From assembly GCA_900544995.1 (NCBI GenBank), contig UQXC01000046.1, positions 1-16,289 on the forward strand: a stretch of DNA of 16,289 nt, written 5' to 3'. Numbering within the stretch: position 1 is the stretch's first letter; every line of letters starts with the position of its first letter. This document shows positions 5,878 through 13,641 of the stretch, one piece after another. A program made the translations under genes and the position numbers. This stretch comes from an uncultured Collinsella sp. GTDB taxonomy: Bacteria; Actinomycetota; Coriobacteriia; Coriobacteriales; Coriobacteriaceae. Below the pieces are notes generated by a model that was not told where the DNA came from, made no database searches, and saw nothing but the letters and a program-made list of their open reading frames with translations.

Positions 5878-6882
5878 CTAGCGCAAATCGCGCACCGTAT
5901 CGCCCTCTACGAGCACGCCGGGGATCAGCATGTGCTCCACGCCAGACACAACGCCCTCGGCGCCGGCGATTTTGTCGACCGCCCACATGCCGACGCGCCT
6001 GTTGTCAAAGCGCACGGTGGTCAGGCGACGATCGGGCACGATATCGCCCAGGCTGTCATCAACACCCACCACGCTCACGTCCTCGGGCACGCGCTTTCCG
6101 CGCGACTCGAGCCCGCGAATGCAACCGTATGCCATGGCATCGTTGGAGGCATAGATGGCAGTACAGGCTGGATCGTCCGCCAGTGCCTGACCTGCGGCAT
6201 ACCCACTCTGAGCCGTCCAATCGCCACGGATGAGTCGCGGCAGCTCAATACCATGTGCGCGCAATGTCTCGCGCCAGCCTTCCTCGCGCTGCATGCCCGA
6301 AAGCGAGCGCTCGGGGCACGAGATAAAGTGCACGGTCTTGTGCCCCTGCTCCAGCAAATACTCGACCACCTGGCGCGAGCAATCGAACTGGTCGTTATCG
6401 ACCGTTGAACAAAGCGGGTGCTCCAACATCGTAACGAGCACTGTCTGCATGCCGGGCAGTGGCTCGAAGGTGCCAAAGTCCGCCGGCATGCGATTCATGA
6501 TCACGACCATGCCATCCACCGGCAGTGCGCTCATGCGCGACGATGCGCTCTCGAGGGTATACGGATGCCCATCTACTTTCGTGAGGGTAATGGCGTAGCC
6601 GTGCTTATCGGCGGCGGCAGCAAAGCCCTCCATACGGTCGAGGTTGCCGGTACCGGTAATGTTGAACATGGCGACGCCGACGGTCTTAAACTTGCCGCGG
6701 CGCAGCGATCGACCGGCAAAATTGGGGCGATACCCCAGCTCGCGCATGGCGGCACGCACGCGCTCCTTGGTCTCGGGGCGCACGCTGGGCGAATCGTGCA
6801 CCGTACGCGAGACTGTCTGCTCCGAGACGCCCGCGAGACGCGCCACGTCCTTAACGGAAACCGATTTTTTAACAGCGGCCAT
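5878..6882 (-). CDS. LacI-family transcriptional repressor of module 1
   Basis: A 334-residue LacI/GalR-family regulator. The N-terminal helix-turn-helix VKDVARLAGVSEQTVSRTV (about 10-28) is followed by the hinge YRPNFAGRSLRRG and a periplasmic-binding-protein-like effector domain with the usual YASNDAMAYGCIRGLESRG and VPEDVSVVGVDDS motifs. The recognition helix has Glu21-Gln22 and Arg26 where E. coli LacI has Tyr17-Gln18 and Arg22. It is divergent from IICB-1/lacG-1 across a 357-bp region carrying three matching operator-like 16-mers, one of them 15 bp upstream of its own start, so autoregulation plus repression of the operon is likely. The ribosome-binding site is weak (AGAAAG). The inducer is probably a phosphorylated galactoside or galactose derivative (inference). 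Confidence 0.93.
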   Translation of the reverse strand: MAAVKKSVSVKDVARLAGVSEQTVSRTVHDSPSVRPETKERVRAAMRELGYRPNFAGRSLRRGKFKTVGVAMFNITGTGNLDRMEGFAAAADKHGYAITLTKVDGHPYTLESASSRMSALPVDGMVVIMNRMPADFGTFEPLPGMQTVLVTMLEHPLCSTVDNDQFDCSRQVVEYLLEQGHKTVHFISCPERSLSGMQREEGWRETLRAHGIELPRLIRGDWTAQSGYAAGQALADDPACTAIYASNDAMAYGCIRGLESRGKRVPEDVSVVGVDDSLGDIVPDRRLTTVRFDNRRVGMWAVDKIAGAEGVVSGVEHMLIPGVLVEGDTVRDLR

Positions 6883-6896
6883 AGGTCGATCTTTCT

Positions 6897-6912
6897 ATGT
6901 CAACGATGCCAT
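6897..6912. promoter_or_regulatory. Module-1 operator O1
   Basis: ATGTCAACGATGCCAT lies 15 bp upstream of the lacI-1 start codon. It fits the module-1 consensus ATGTYRACGWTGCCAT with a central CG, the usual centre of LacI-family sites. Its place suggests autoregulation. Confidence 0.65.
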
Positions 6913-6973
6913 TAGTGGCATCCTGCGCAGTCAAATGAAACGTCTTCAAGTATATCCAACGCCTCCCCCGCCA

Positions 6974-7005
6974 TACGCTCACCACCCAAAACCTACCGTT
7001 CACCG
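6974..7005 (+). promoter_or_regulatory. ACCGTT-type direct repeat, 21-bp period (IICB-1 promoter)
   Basis: ACGCTCACC (6975-6983) and CCGTTCACC (6996-7004) match at 7 of 9 positions with 21-bp spacing. The proximal half-site ACCGTTCACCG starts 47 bp before operator O2. The distal half-site is the most degenerate of the set. Confidence 0.5.
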
Positions 7006-7041
7006 ACATTTTTGCTTCCCCGAACGGCTTTTGTCGCCCAA

Positions 7042-7057
7042 ATGTTAACGTTGCCAT
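7042..7057. promoter_or_regulatory. Module-1 operator O2
   Basis: ATGTTAACGTTGCCAT is near-palindromic around AACGTT. It lies just downstream of the expected IICB-1 promoter, where bound repressor would block initiation or early elongation. Confidence 0.7.
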
Positions 7058-7161
7058 TGTGCAAACACAGAGCCACCGGGCGGCTCAAACGTTTACGCGC
7101 AAGGAATCGACGGTTCGCAGGCACAGGGACCATCGGTTCGCGTCTTATTTTGTGTCGCAAA

Positions 7162-7177
7162 ATGGCAACGTCAACAT
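7162..7177. promoter_or_regulatory. Module-1 operator O3 (inverted)
   Basis: ATGGCAACGTCAACAT is the reverse complement of ATGTTGACGTTGCCAT, differing from O2 by one base. The similarity extends outside the 16-mer (GCAAA before it, TTTGG after). It is 120 bp downstream of O2 and 62 bp before the IICB-1 start, so looping between O2 and O3 is possible. Confidence 0.7.
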
Positions 7178-7239
7178 TTTGGCAATCAAACGTCAAAAGC
7201 TACCATCGTTGCCAACCCACCGACTCTTAGGAGCTTTGC

Positions 7240-9015
7240 ATGGAGCAACTCATCGCCACCATCGAAAAGGGCCAGCCCTTTTTCAACGCGATCGCCCGCA
7301 ACAAGTACCTCAAGGCGATCCGCGACGGTTTTATCTCCGTCATCCCCATCATCATCTTCTCGTCCATCTTCTGCTTGGTAGCCTCGGTCCCCAACATCTG
7401 GGGTTTCTACTGGCCCGATGACATCAACAACGCCCTGTGGAAGTGCTACAACTACTCCATGGGCATCCTGGCCATCGCCTGCGCCGCCACCACGGCCAAG
7501 CACTTCGCCGACGCCCAGAACCGCGATCTGCCCAAGAATAACCAGATCAACTTTATCTCGTGCATGTGCGCGGCCATCATCGGCTTCCTGCTCCTTTCGA
7601 GCGACACGATCGCCACGGACGCCGCCAGCGGCTTCAACACCACCTACCTTGGTTCCAAGGGCCTGCTGACTGCCTTCATCGCTGCGTTTGTGACCGGCAT
7701 CATCTACAAGTTCTTTATCAAGCGCAACATCACCGTCAAGATGCCCGAGCAGGTTCCGCCCAACATCTCGCAGACCTTTAAGGACATCATCCCCTTCTCC
7801 GTCTGCATCACCGTCTTTTGGGTCTTTGACATCGTCTTCCGCGCTGCCTTTGGCTTCTGCTTTGCCCAGGGCGTCATCCAGGTGTTCCAGCCCCTGTTCA
7901 CCGCCGCCGACGGCTACATCGGCCTTGCTGTGATCTACGGCGCCATGAGCCTCTTCTGGTTCGTGGGCGTCCACGGCCCCTCAATCGTCGAGCCCGCCAT
8001 CGCCGCCGCCCTCGTTGCCAACATGACCGACAACCTGGCTGCGTTCCAGGCCGGCCAGCACGCTTCCGCTGTCCTGACCCAGGGTGCCCAGTACTTCGTC
8101 GTCTGCATGGGTGGCACCGGCGCCACGCTTGTCCTGGTCTTTATGTTCTGCTTCCTGGCCAAGTCCCAGGAGATGCGCGCCGTCGGTAAGGCCGCCATCG
8201 TTCCCGTCTGCTTCGCTGTCAACGAGCCGCTGCTGTTCGCCGCGCCCATCGTGCTCAACCCCGTCTTCTTTGTCCCGTTTGTCTTTGCCCCGATCGCCAA
8301 CATCTGGATCCTCAAGATCTTTATCGACTTCTTGGGCATGAACGGCTTTATGTACACCCTGCCTTGGACCGTCCCCGGCCCCATCGGCACCATCATGGGC
8401 TTGGGCTTCCAGCCGCTCGCCTTTGTGATGCTCGCCCTTATCCTGGTCGTCGACTTTGCCCTGTACTACCCGTTCTTCCGTGCCTATGACGCCCAGAAGT
8501 GCACCGAGGAGGCCGAGATCTCCCAGGAGGAGCTCGCCGCCAAGAACGCTGAGAAGGCCGCCAAGCTCAACGACGCCTTCCAGGGCAAGGCTGACGCCAA
8601 GAGCGTTGCCGCCGGCGCTGCTGCCGAGGCCGTGAAGGCCGACGCCACCGCCGCTTCCACAGCGCCCGCCACCGAGGCTACGGCCACTAGCGACCTCAAC
8701 GGCAAGCGCGTGCTCGTGCTCTGCCAGGGCGGCGGAACCTCGGGCCTGCTCGCCAACGCGCTGGCCAAGGCCGCCAAAGAGCGCGGCATTAACCTCGAGA
8801 CCGCTGCCGAGGCCTATGGCAACCACGTGGACATGCTCCCCGACTTCGATCTGGTCGTCCTGGCCCCGCAAGCCGCCAGCTACCTGGCCGACCTGCAAAA
8901 GGACTGCGAGCGCGTGGGCAACAAGTGTGTCGCCTGTCGTGGTAAGCAGTACATCGAGCTCTCCCAGAACGGCGACAAGTCTCTCGCCTTCGTAAGCGAG
9001 CAACTCTCGAAGTAA
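7240..9015 (+). CDS. lacE: Lactose-type PTS IICB transporter 1 (LacE-like)
   Basis: A 591-residue lactose-family PTS permease with IIC at the N-terminus and IIB at the C-terminus. IIC imports and phosphorylates the sugar; GVHGPS with His245 and NEPLLFAAP with Glu329 are the conserved IIC active-site positions. An Ala/Thr/Glu-rich linker (about 450-486) leads to IIB, whose motif VLVLCQGGGTSGLLANAL has phospho-acceptor Cys495. AGGAG lies 6 bases before the ATG. No IIA domain is present; LacF probably supplies it. The gene is followed after 66 bp by a 6-phospho-beta-galactosidase on the same strand, so the substrate is probably lactose or a related beta-galactoside. A cellobiose-type substrate is the alternative. 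Confidence 0.93.
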   Translation: MEQLIATIEKGQPFFNAIARNKYLKAIRDGFISVIPIIIFSSIFCLVASVPNIWGFYWPDDINNALWKCYNYSMGILAIACAATTAKHFADAQNRDLPKNNQINFISCMCAAIIGFLLLSSDTIATDAASGFNTTYLGSKGLLTAFIAAFVTGIIYKFFIKRNITVKMPEQVPPNISQTFKDIIPFSVCITVFWVFDIVFRAAFGFCFAQGVIQVFQPLFTAADGYIGLAVIYGAMSLFWFVGVHGPSIVEPAIAAALVANMTDNLAAFQAGQHASAVLTQGAQYFVVCMGGTGATLVLVFMFCFLAKSQEMRAVGKAAIVPVCFAVNEPLLFAAPIVLNPVFFVPFVFAPIANIWILKIFIDFLGMNGFMYTLPWTVPGPIGTIMGLGFQPLAFVMLALILVVDFALYYPFFRAYDAQKCTEEAEISQEELAAKNAEKAAKLNDAFQGKADAKSVAAGAAAEAVKADATAASTAPATEATATSDLNGKRVLVLCQGGGTSGLLANALAKAAKERGINLETAAEAYGNHVDMLPDFDLVVLAPQAASYLADLQKDCERVGNKCVACRGKQYIELSQNGDKSLAFVSEQLSK

Positions 9016-9024
9016 GTAACGCTC

Positions 9025-9058
9025 AGGGCCAGCCGACCATCCAAGACCGGCTGGCCCT
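9025..9058 (+). terminator. Intercistronic stem-loop between IICB-1 and lacG-1
   Basis: AGGGCCAGCCG (9025-9035) pairs perfectly with CGGCTGGCCCT (9048-9058) across a 12-base loop. The T-run after it is poor (TCGATTT), so it is probably a partial terminator or an mRNA-stabilising hairpin that sets the transporter:hydrolase ratio. A comparable hairpin separates the two genes of module 2. Confidence 0.6.
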
Positions 9059-9081
9059 TCGATTTAGACGATTGGATTATC

Positions 9082-10521
9082 ATGTCCGTTAACCCCGCCA
9101 GCGTCACCAACCCGCCCGCGCAGTTTCCCGAGGACTTTGTCTTTGGCGGCGCCACCGCTGCCTACCAGGTAGAGGGCGAGACCCGCACTCACGGTAAGGG
9201 CAAGGTTGCCTGGGACGACTTCCTGGAGGCCCAGGGGCGCTTTTCCCCCGATCCCGCTTCGGACTTCTACAACCAGTACCCCGTCGATCTGGAGCTGTGC
9301 GAGGAGTTTGGCATCAACGGCATTCGCCTCTCCATCGCCTGGAGCCGCATCTTCCCCAACGGCACCGGCGAAATCAACCCCGAGGGTGTCCAGTTCTATC
9401 ACAATCTCTTCGCCGAGTGCCATAAGCACCATGTTGAGCCGTTTGTCACGCTGCATCACTTCGATACGCCGCTTCCCCTCTTTGAGAAGGGCGACTTCCT
9501 CAACCGCGAGACCATCGACGCCTTTGTGGACTTTGCCACCTTCTGCTTTAAGGAGTACGCCGACCAGGTAACCTACTGGTTTACCTTTAACGAGATCTGG
9601 GCCGACGCCTCCAACACCTACATCGAGGGCACCTTCCCTGGCGGCGTCAAGGCGCATCTTGCCGAGGCCTTCCAGTGCGAGCACAACATGATGCTCGCCC
9701 ACGCCAAGGCAGTGCTGGCCTTCCACAACGGCGGCTTTAAGGGCAAGATCGGCGTCATTCAGTCGCTGGAGTTTAAGTATCCGCTCAACGAGAACGACCC
9801 CGCCGACATCAAGGCCGCCAACAACGAGCACGTGCTGCAAAACCAGTTCTTGCTCGACGCCACCTTCCGCGGCGACTACGCGCCCGACACCCTCGAGTGC
9901 GCCAACCGCCTTGCTGCCGTCTCGGGCGGCACCATCGAGATCCTGGACGAGGACCTCGAGATCATGCGCGAGGCTGCGATCTACAACGACTACCTGGGCG
10001 TTAACAACTACCAGTGCCGCTTCTTGAAGGCTTACGATGGCGAGAACGACCTGCACCACAACGGTACGGGAGAGAAGGGCACCGGCCGCTGGCGCGTTAA
10101 GGGCATTGGCGAGCATGTGAACAAGCCAGGCATCCCCACCACCGACTGGGACTGGATCATCTATCCCGAGGGCCTGTTCGACCTGCTCGTCTACATTAAG
10201 CAGCACTACCCCAACTACAAGCAGATCTTCATCACCGAGAACGGCATGGGCTACAAGGACCCCTACAAGGACGGTTTTGTGGACGACCAGCCGCGCATCG
10301 ACTACATCGAGCAGCACCTGCGCTGGCTGCTCAAGGCCATGGAGGTGGGTGTCAACGTGGGCGGCTACTTCCTGTGGAGCCTGCAGGATCAGTTCTCCTG
10401 GACCAATGGCTACAACAAGCGTTACGGCTTCTTCTACGTTGACTTTGAAACCCAGAAGCGCACACCCAAGGCAAGCGCATACTGGTATAAGCACGTGGCG
10501 CAGACCCGTCGTCTGGACTAG
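9082..10521 (+). CDS. lacG: 6-phospho-beta-galactosidase 1 (GH1, LacG)
   Basis: A 479-residue GH1 enzyme closely resembling Gram-positive LacG; it hydrolyses lactose-6-phosphate to galactose-6-phosphate and glucose. The acid/base Glu171 is in TFNEIW and the nucleophile Glu386 in ITENGMG. The phosphate-binding loop SWTNGYNKRYG places Ser439, Lys446 and Tyr448 as in LacG. The Trp after the Ser is the galacto-type feature, whereas 6-phospho-beta-glucosidases usually have a small residue there. DTPLPLFEKGDFLNRETIDAFVDFA and ASDFYNQYPVDLEL are also LacG-like. Shine-Dalgarno support is weak (TTGGATTATC), but the ATG at 9082 gives the expected length. It forms an operon with IICB-1 and ends at a strong terminator. 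Confidence 0.93.
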   Translation: MSVNPASVTNPPAQFPEDFVFGGATAAYQVEGETRTHGKGKVAWDDFLEAQGRFSPDPASDFYNQYPVDLELCEEFGINGIRLSIAWSRIFPNGTGEINPEGVQFYHNLFAECHKHHVEPFVTLHHFDTPLPLFEKGDFLNRETIDAFVDFATFCFKEYADQVTYWFTFNEIWADASNTYIEGTFPGGVKAHLAEAFQCEHNMMLAHAKAVLAFHNGGFKGKIGVIQSLEFKYPLNENDPADIKAANNEHVLQNQFLLDATFRGDYAPDTLECANRLAAVSGGTIEILDEDLEIMREAAIYNDYLGVNNYQCRFLKAYDGENDLHHNGTGEKGTGRWRVKGIGEHVNKPGIPTTDWDWIIYPEGLFDLLVYIKQHYPNYKQIFITENGMGYKDPYKDGFVDDQPRIDYIEQHLRWLLKAMEVGVNVGGYFLWSLQDQFSWTNGYNKRYGFFYVDFETQKRTPKASAYWYKHVAQTRRLD

Positions 10522-10574
10522 CGGCTTGCGACCAGCGGAATTGCCCCGCTCACATAACCTGTCCCCATTTCTCA

Positions 10575-10624
10575 GCCGGGGGCGGCACGTCACACGGCGC
10601 GCCGCCCCCGGCCTTTTTGCTTTT
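10575..10624 (+). terminator. Strong intrinsic terminator of the module-1 operon
   Basis: GCCGGGGGCGGC (10575-10586) pairs perfectly with GCCGCCCCCGGC (10601-10612) and is followed by CTTTTTGCTTTT. It begins 53 bp after the lacG-1 stop codon. Confidence 0.9.
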
Positions 10625-10642
10625 GGACGGGCTGGGACGCCC

Positions 10643-10707
10643 GTTTGTCTCGATCTGTAACATCTAGCCGAGTATTTCGGTCCTAGCTGTTACAGATTGA
10701 GACGAAC
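10643..10707. repeat. Long hairpin repeat A (TGTAACA family, loop type 1)
   Basis: A 25-bp arm centred on CGATCTGTAACATCTAG pairs with CTAGCTGTTACAGATTGAG (22 of 25 matches), with an inner CCGA/TCGG stem in the loop. It lies between convergent lacG-1 and lacI-2. Members B to E share the ATCTGTAACA / TGTTACAGAT arms. There is no T-run, so it is not a classic terminator. Confidence 0.85.
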
Positions 10708-10728
10708 AGGATTGCTCTTTCCGAAGAA

Positions 10729-10783
10729 TCTAAATCTGTAACACGTAGCCCGCTTTTGACCGTCTACCTGTTACAAATCGAGA
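10729..10783. repeat. Long hairpin repeat B (TGTAACA family, loop type 2)
   Basis: TCTAAATCTGTAACACGTAG pairs with CTACCTGTTACAAATCGAGA (16 of 20 matches). The loop CCCGCTTTTGACCG is shared with unit D but not with A, C or E. It ends 15 bp before the lacI-2 stop codon. Confidence 0.8.
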
Positions 10784-10798
10784 CAAACGGAGTAGGAC

Positions 10799-11827
10799 CT
10801 AACCCCGTATGTCCCTAACAGTCGAGCGTTCGACCAGCGTACTCGGCACATGAATCGCCTCGATAGACGAGCTCTCTCCAATCGCCGCCTCAAACGCAAG
10901 CTTACCGACACCGCGCAAATCAAATCGCAGCGTCGTCAGCCGATTGTGAGGAACAAGTCCCTCGAGTGCGTCGTCGATACCAACCACGCTCACGTCGTCG
11001 GGCACGGACAGGCCCGCGTTCTCGAGCGCGGCGATAACGCCCAGCGCCATCTGGTCATTTGCCGCAAGCACGGCAGTCGGCGCCTGCGACCCGCCGGCAA
11101 GCACCTCGGCCGCAATCCGCTCGCCCATGGCGTACCCACTGTCCGCACTCCAATCGCCACGCAGCATCGGAGCGGCATCGACATGAGCACGACCCAGCGT
11201 ATCGCGCCAACCGGCCTCACGAAAACGCGAGGAAATCGAGTTTTCCGGACCCGCCACAAACCGCATATTCGAGTGACCATGTTCCAGCAGATAATTGGTC
11301 AACAGCTCGCACGAACCATACTGGTCGGAGTCGATCGTCGTGCAGCGCGGATGCGCATACATGGACAGGATGACCGTTCGCACTCCCGGCTGGGGAACAA
11401 ACTCCTCAAAATCGGGAGCCATGTGGTTCATGTTGAGAATCATGCCGTCGATGGGTCGCTCGACCATGCGGCGCGAGGCATCGGCAAGTGTATAGGGCTT
11501 GTCGCCGCCCATCTCGATCATAGTGACGGCAAAATCGTGCTCGCGCGCCGCTTGCATGATACCCTCGAGCGTCGCCAGGTTACCGACACGTGTGATGTTG
11601 TACATGCACAGGCCAATAGAACGATACGACCCGCCGCGCAACGCCGCTCCAGCAAAATTGGGACGAAAGCCCCGCTCTTCCATGGCGGCCAGCACACGCT
11701 TGCGCGTCTTTTCTGTCACGTTGGGCATACCGTTGACCACGCGAGACACAGTCTGGCGGCTCACGCCAGCGAGCGCCGCAACCTCTGCCGCGCTCGCCGA
11801 ATGACCATTCCTTGTCTGCTGAACCAT
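10799..11827 (-). CDS. LacI-family transcriptional repressor of module 2
   Basis: A LacI/GalR-family regulator of 342 residues from the ATG at 11827. The frame is open to an ATG at 11884 (361 residues), and a GTG at 11836 with AGCAGG upstream is also possible; all these sites have mediocre ribosome-binding sites. The helix-turn-helix AAEVAALAGVSRQTVSRVV is followed by YRPN-like FRPNFAGAALRGG and a sugar-binding domain with VLAANDQMALGVIAALE and VPDDVSVVGIDDA. Numbered from 11827, the recognition helix has Arg24-Gln25 where lacI-1 has Glu21-Gln22, consistent with a different operator half-site. It is divergent from lacG-2/IICB-2 and has an operator-like site at 11888-11903 near its own start. 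It is a clear paralogue of the other two regulators in the window. Confidence 0.92.
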   Translation of the reverse strand: MVQQTRNGHSASAAEVAALAGVSRQTVSRVVNGMPNVTEKTRKRVLAAMEERGFRPNFAGAALRGGSYRSIGLCMYNITRVGNLATLEGIMQAAREHDFAVTMIEMGGDKPYTLADASRRMVERPIDGMILNMNHMAPDFEEFVPQPGVRTVILSMYAHPRCTTIDSDQYGSCELLTNYLLEHGHSNMRFVAGPENSISSRFREAGWRDTLGRAHVDAAPMLRGDWSADSGYAMGERIAAEVLAGGSQAPTAVLAANDQMALGVIAALENAGLSVPDDVSVVGIDDALEGLVPHNRLTTLRFDLRGVGKLAFEAAIGESSSIEAIHVPSTLVERSTVRDIRG

Positions 11828-11887
11828 GCCTTCCACGCTAACCTGCTTCCCAACTATTCCCCGCGCCCATGGCGCATCGTACATACA

Positions 11888-11903
11888 TTGATAACGTGCT
11901 CAT
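11888..11903. promoter_or_regulatory. Module-2 operator O1
   Basis: TTGATAACGTGCTCAT differs from operator O2 at two positions. It lies next to the upstream lacI-2 start candidate, suggesting autoregulation. Confidence 0.6.
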
Positions 11904-11949
11904 GATACCCGAGCCATATACCACAACATGAAAACTTCTGTCAATCAAA

Positions 11950-11981
11950 ACCGCTTACCGAACAAATACAACCGTTCGCGG
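11950..11981 (+). promoter_or_regulatory. ACCGTT direct repeat, 21-bp period (lacG-2 promoter)
   Basis: ACCGCTTACCG begins at 11950 and ACCGTTCGCGG at 11971, exactly 21 bp apart. The proximal half-site overlaps or abuts the poor -35 region of the TATACA -10 candidate at 12004, as expected for an activator-dependent promoter. Confidence 0.6.
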
Positions 11982-12003
11982 CTGTTTGAAGTTGTTTTGT
12001 TTC

Positions 12004-12009
12004 TATACA
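12004..12009 (+). promoter_or_regulatory. Likely -10 region of the module-2 operon
   Basis: TATACA lies 33 bp after the start of the proximal ACCGTT half-site and 11 bp before operator O2, so transcription would start about at the edge of O2. No good -35 is present. Confidence 0.4.
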
Positions 12010-12019
12010 TCCCAGCCGG

Positions 12020-12035
12020 ATGTTAACGTGCTCAT
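12020..12035. promoter_or_regulatory. Module-2 operator O2
   Basis: ATGTTAACGTGCTCAT has a central CG and shares its left half, ATGTTAAC, with the module-1 sites. It lies just downstream of the likely -10. Confidence 0.7.
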
Positions 12036-12041
12036 TGTCAA

Positions 12042-12057
12042 ATGTTCACGTGCTCAT
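12042..12057. promoter_or_regulatory. Module-2 operator O3
   Basis: ATGTTCACGTGCTCAT differs from O2 by one base and starts 22 bp after it in the same orientation, about two helical turns, which would allow side-by-side binding on one DNA face. Confidence 0.7.
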
Positions 12058-12171
12058 TTTGGTTCTAATCATTTTAAGATAGTGTTTATCGGGCTTTTTC
12101 ACCGCTGAACGCTAACCAGGGAGCCTCCTGAGCGCAAACGCACAATATCGAACAGCGAGACGAGAGGGTGT

Positions 12172-13620
12172 ATGCACATGTCTTTGCTAAACCGCGTACA
12201 GCAGCTGCCGAAGGGCTTTGTTTGGGGCGCCGCAACCGCCGCGTACCAAACCGAAGGTTCCACGAAGGTGGCAGGCAAGGGTAAGACCATGTGGGACGAT
12301 TACCTTGTCGCCCAGGGTCGCTTTTTGCCCGACCCGGCCAGTGATTTCTACAACCGCTACGAAGAGGATATCCGCCTTTCTGCCGAGCATGGACTCAACG
12401 CCATCCGTGTGTCCATCGCCTGGACCCGCATCTTCCCCAACGGCGACGATGCCGAGCCCCTCGCCGAGGGCGTTAAGCACTACCACGAGCTGTTCGCCTG
12501 CTGCAAAAAGTATGGCGTCGAGCCCTATGTGTCCCTGCATCACTTTGACTCCCCCGCCGCCCTGTTCAACCAGGGCGACTGGCTCAACCGCAAGACCGTC
12601 GACGCCTATGTGCGCTATGCCGAGTTCTGCTTCCGCGAGTTCCGCGAGGTCAAGAATTGGTTCACCATCAACGAGCTCATCAGCCTCTCGCACTCCCAAT
12701 ACATCCAAGGCAACTTCCCGCCCAACCATCACTTTGATGTGACGAGCGGCATCCAGAGCCAGCACAACGAGCTCGTTGCCCACGCCCGCGCCGTCAACCT
12801 GTATAAGGATCTTGACGAGACCGAGCACCTGGGCGGACGCATTGGCATGGTCAACGTCCTGACGCCGGCATATCCTGCCACAGACTCGCCCGCCGACCAG
12901 CACGCCGCCGACCTGTACAACGCCTTCTACACCGACTTCATCATGGACGGCGCCTTCCTGGGTCACTACTCCGCGCGCACCCTCTCACTCATCAACGAGA
13001 TTCTGCGTGCCAACAACGCCACGCTTACGGTTGAGGACAGTGACATGGAGGAGCTCGCCAAGGCGGCGCCCCGCAACGATATGTTCGGCCTCAACTACTA
13101 TCAGTCGGCGTTTATCGCCGCCTACGATGGCGAGTCCACCAACAGCTTTAACGGCACCGGAGACAAGGGCACCTCGTGCTTTAAGTTTAAGGGCGTCGGG
13201 CAGCAGGTCGATATGCCGGGTATCCCCACCACCGACTGGGATTGGCTCATCTACCCGCAAGGCCTCTACGACACGCTCAAGCACATCAGCGCCACCTATC
13301 CCAACCTCCCCGTCATCTATATCACCGAAAACGGCCTGGGCCACAAGGACCCCGAGCCCGACGCAAACGGCATCGTCGCCGATCCCGAGCGCATCGACTT
13401 TGTCGACCAGCACATGGAGAAGGTGCTCCAGGCGCGCGCCGAGGGCGTCGACGTCCAGGGCTACTTTATCTGGAGCCTGCAGGACCAGTTCTCGTGGGCC
13501 AACGGCTATAACAAGCGCTACGGCCTGTTCTACATCGACTTCGACACGCAAAAACGCTACATCAAGCAGTCGGCACTCTGGTACAAGGAGCTCGCCGACA
13601 CTATGGCGGACGCGCAGTAG
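12172..13620 (+). CDS. 6-phospho-beta-galactosidase 2 (GH1, LacG-like)
   Basis: A 482-residue GH1 paralogue of lacG-1. The acid/base Glu168 is in TINELI and the nucleophile Glu386 in ITENGLG. The phosphate loop SWANGYNKRYG gives Ser441, Lys448 and Tyr450, with the galacto-type Trp after the Ser. The active-site set therefore predicts hydrolysis of a 6-phospho-beta-galactoside. Differences from lacG-1 in loops, such as SPAALFNQGDWLNRKT in place of TPLPLFEKGDFLNRET, may mean a different aglycone or disaccharide. Two ATGs lie 6 bp apart (12172 and 12178); GAGAGGG is 3 bases before the first and 9 before the second, so the second may be the real start. It is first in its operon, 176 bp ahead of IICB-2. 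Confidence 0.92.
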   Translation: MHMSLLNRVQQLPKGFVWGAATAAYQTEGSTKVAGKGKTMWDDYLVAQGRFLPDPASDFYNRYEEDIRLSAEHGLNAIRVSIAWTRIFPNGDDAEPLAEGVKHYHELFACCKKYGVEPYVSLHHFDSPAALFNQGDWLNRKTVDAYVRYAEFCFREFREVKNWFTINELISLSHSQYIQGNFPPNHHFDVTSGIQSQHNELVAHARAVNLYKDLDETEHLGGRIGMVNVLTPAYPATDSPADQHAADLYNAFYTDFIMDGAFLGHYSARTLSLINEILRANNATLTVEDSDMEELAKAAPRNDMFGLNYYQSAFIAAYDGESTNSFNGTGDKGTSCFKFKGVGQQVDMPGIPTTDWDWLIYPQGLYDTLKHISATYPNLPVIYITENGLGHKDPEPDANGIVADPERIDFVDQHMEKVLQARAEGVDVQGYFIWSLQDQFSWANGYNKRYGLFYIDFDTQKRYIKQSALWYKELADTMADAQ

Positions 13621-13641
13621 CGCATCGCCTCGCTTTCCCCC

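Noticed and set aside
5878..6882. lacI-1 and lacF as one operon
   Set aside because: A 214-bp gap with its own promoter-like repeats separates them, and lacF has its own terminator; read-through cannot be excluded.
7111..7141. CGGTTCGC direct pair upstream of IICB-1 as another 21-bp activator site
   Set aside because: The spacing is 23 bp and the core is CGGTTC rather than CCGTTC, so it does not fit the set.
7981..9003. 340-residue antisense open frame opposite IICB-1
   Set aside because: A Gly/Asp/Val-rich shadow of the transporter gene with no start signals.
9064..10593. 509-residue antisense open frame opposite lacG-1
   Set aside because: It is a shadow of high-GC codon use in lacG-1; the protein is low-complexity Val/Gly/Leu-rich with no family, and lacG-1 has intact catalytic motifs.
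12172..13620. lacG-2 as a 6-phospho-beta-glucosidase
   Set aside because: The phosphate-binding loop has Trp after the Ser (SWANGYNKRYG), the galacto-type feature, rather than the small residue usual in 6-phospho-beta-glucosidases.
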